DNA of 64,000 nucleotides from Candidatus Sulfopaludibacter sp. SbA3 (lineage in GTDB: Bacteria > Acidobacteriota > Terriglobia > Bryobacterales > Bryobacteraceae), in contig CAMDED010000003.1 in NCBI GenBank assembly GCA_945893365.1, positions 62,001-126,000 on the forward strand, read 5' to 3'. A program made the position numbers and the translations under genes. Positions 62,696-64,000 of the stretch are shown here, one piece after another. Below the pieces are notes generated by a model. The model was not told the DNA's origin. It saw only the letters and a list, made by a program, of their open reading frames with translations, and made no database searches. Position 1 is the stretch's first letter; each line of letters starts with the position of its first letter.

Positions 62696-63742
62696 ATGAC
62701 CCCTCATCGGATCGCGGTTCTGCCGGGAGACGGCATCGGACCGGACGTGATTGCCGAGGCCTTGAAGGTCCTTCGCGCGGTCGAAGACCGCATGGCCCGC
62801 CCTTGCGAGTTCACCGAATACTCCGTCGGCGCGGGCGAATTCCTGCGCGGCGGCGACCCGATGCCGCGCGAGACCTTCGAGCGAATCCGCACGCACGACG
62901 CGATCCTCCTCGGCGCAATGGGCCTTCCCGATGTTCGCTGGCCGAGCGGCCAGGAAATGGCGCCGCAGCTCGATCTTCGCGAAGATTTGCAGCTCTACTG
63001 CGGCCTGCGCCCCATCCGGCTTTATCACGCCGCCGATTCGCCTCTCAAGAAGTATGCGGCGGGAGAGATCGACTTCGCGATTGTCAGGGAGAGCACGGAA
63101 GGCATGTTCTCCTCGCGCAAGGAGACCTATGCGCCCGATGCCGCCTCCGTCACCGACCGCCTCACCATCACGCGTCTGGGGAGTGAGCGGGTGATTCGTT
63201 CCGCGTTTCGAGAGGCGTCGCGAAGGAAGGGTCTCGTCGCTCTGGTGGACAAAGCGAACGTGCTCCCTTCGATGAGCTATTTCCGCCGCATATTCGACGA
63301 AGTGGGAGAGGAATATCCCGAGATTCGCAAGGAAAAGGTGTACGTGGACGCCGCGGCCCTCTATCTGGTGCAGCGGCCGCACACCTTCGACGTCATGGTA
63401 ACCGAAAACCTGTTTGGCGATATTCTGTCCGACCTTGCGGCTGGGATTGTGGGTGGGATGGGCATGGCGCCATCGGGAGACATCGGCGACCGGCACGCGG
63501 TGTTTCAGCCGTCGCACGGATCGGCGCCGGACATCGCCGGCCGCGGCATTGCGAACCCGATAGCCGCCATTCTCTCGGTCGCCATGATGCTGGAGTGGCT
63601 CTGCGAGTGGGACGCCTGCGCCGCGATTCGAGGCGCGGTGGAGCAGGTGCTCGCCGCGCCGGAGAATCGCACGCCCGACCTTGGCGGGAGGCTGACCACC
63701 GAAGAAATGGGCGGCCTTATTTCCTCCGCGCTGCGTCGGTAG
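62696..63742 (+). CDS. Isopropylmalate/isocitrate dehydrogenase-family enzyme
   Basis: 348 residues of the beta-decarboxylating dehydrogenase fold. IAVLPGDGIGPDVIAEALKV opens it; LREDLQLYCGLRPIRLY binds substrate carboxylates; RESTEGMF is the family loop; VDKANVLPSMSYFRRIFDEV carries the catalytic Lys and VMVTENLFGDILSDLAAGIV the metal Asp residues; HGSAPDIAGRGIANPIA is the cofactor-binding C-terminus. The RESTEGMF and PIRLY variants are closer to tartrate/3-isopropylmalate-like enzymes than to classical LeuB, so I leave the symbol blank. It abuts nuoN without a gap and is probably in the nuo transcript. Confidence 0.83.
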   Translation: MTPHRIAVLPGDGIGPDVIAEALKVLRAVEDRMARPCEFTEYSVGAGEFLRGGDPMPRETFERIRTHDAILLGAMGLPDVRWPSGQEMAPQLDLREDLQLYCGLRPIRLYHAADSPLKKYAAGEIDFAIVRESTEGMFSSRKETYAPDAASVTDRLTITRLGSERVIRSAFREASRRKGLVALVDKANVLPSMSYFRRIFDEVGEEYPEIRKEKVYVDAAALYLVQRPHTFDVMVTENLFGDILSDLAAGIVGGMGMAPSGDIGDRHAVFQPSHGSAPDIAGRGIANPIAAILSVAMMLEWLCEWDACAAIRGAVEQVLAAPENRTPDLGGRLTTEEMGGLISSALRR

Positions 63743-64000
63743 GCGTGGTGGTTTGCGAAGGCGAAAACGCCGAACGCACCGCCAATCCCCTCATGCGGTG
63801 CACGAAAGGCGTATACCCTGTCTCTGGCTCGCCTTCGGCAATCTTTGGTCGTTGGCGGTCCTCGCGGACACATACTCAGTAGAGGCGGGGCCGCGACTGG
63901 GGCGATCCGGGCTTTGTGTTCGCGCGATTGCGTTCACGACGGCCCGCGTGCCTTCATAATGGTTATTGGCTTCCCTTCTTGAAAGCTGTACCTCAATCTC
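63743..64000. other. No gene recognised at the right end
   Basis: About 258 bp after the dehydrogenase stop. Short open frames are present on both strands but none looks like a conserved protein or has a clear ribosome binding site. No terminator-like hairpin with a U-run was seen. Confidence 0.4.

Overview
The window is high-GC bacterial chromosome and most resembles an Acidobacteriota genome of the Bryobacterales/Solibacter type. That placement is inference. It rests on a very large Oar-like TonB receptor with an N-terminal carboxypeptidase-regulatory-like domain, a PadR regulator coupled to a duplicated-FtsX permease (the 'ADOP' class), PQQ-propeller and ThuA-type secreted proteins, and a MoxR-like ATPase paired with a VWA protein. 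No rRNA, tRNA, CRISPR array, prophage or integrase was recognised.

Layout. 1-11.3 kb: the end of hemW, threonine aldolase, a 57-residue membrane protein, a secreted PQQ-propeller protein, the Oar-like receptor, a CYTH protein, a FrnE-type oxidoreductase, an amidohydrolase and a serine hydrolase. These lead into a graveyard of broken genes (IS1182-like transposase, esterase, an unknown gene, a frameshifted ParE) next to an intact Phd antitoxin. 12.6-20.8 kb: galU, a Tat-exported sugar isomerase-like protein, truB, an M28 peptidase, then two methyltransferases and a GT2 glycosyltransferase in one overlapping operon, then rodZ and pgsA. 20.9-37.9 kb: a haem-motif toroid protein followed by a cobalamin salvage and uptake locus (pduX-like kinase, cobO, a B12 riboswitch, btuB, cobQ, cbiB, cobD, btuF, btuD, btuC, cobU, cobS, cobC, cobT). 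Most genes from cobQ onward overlap or abut. No corrin-ring synthesis genes are present, so the locus imports and remodels corrinoids: PduX-like kinase and CobD make aminopropanol phosphate, CbiB attaches it, CobU/CobT/CobS/CobC build the nucleotide loop, CobO adenosylates, and BtuB/F/C/D import.

37.9-49.8 kb: accessory zone. It holds a scrambled IS3 remnant, REP-like palindromes, ThuA, fabD, the VWA/AAA pair, a compact lower-GC three-gene operon (ParB/Srx-like protein, a protein with a possible PD-(D/E)XK-like core, DNA methyltransferase), a frameshifted Rpn/DUF4351 remnant, a MetE-C-like protein and thiS. 49.8-62.7 kb: a nuo (complex I) operon A-C-D-E-F-G-H-J-K-L-M-N, transcribed from a good sigma70-type promoter that overlaps the divergent thiS start. 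nuoB and nuoI are absent. 62.7-63.7 kb: an isopropylmalate/isocitrate dehydrogenase-family gene abuts nuoN.

Best leads. (1) The ParB-like / nuclease-like / methyltransferase operon at 44.3-47.5 kb, a candidate modification or defence system. (2) A PadR-ADOP cassette inserted exactly between the divergent, start-codon-overlapping pduX and cobO. It is flanked by a ~146-bp direct duplication that carries both gene starts, so each gene keeps its own translation signals. (3) The complex I operon without nuoB and nuoI. Several genes carry apparent single-base frameshifts, which may be real decay or assembly error.
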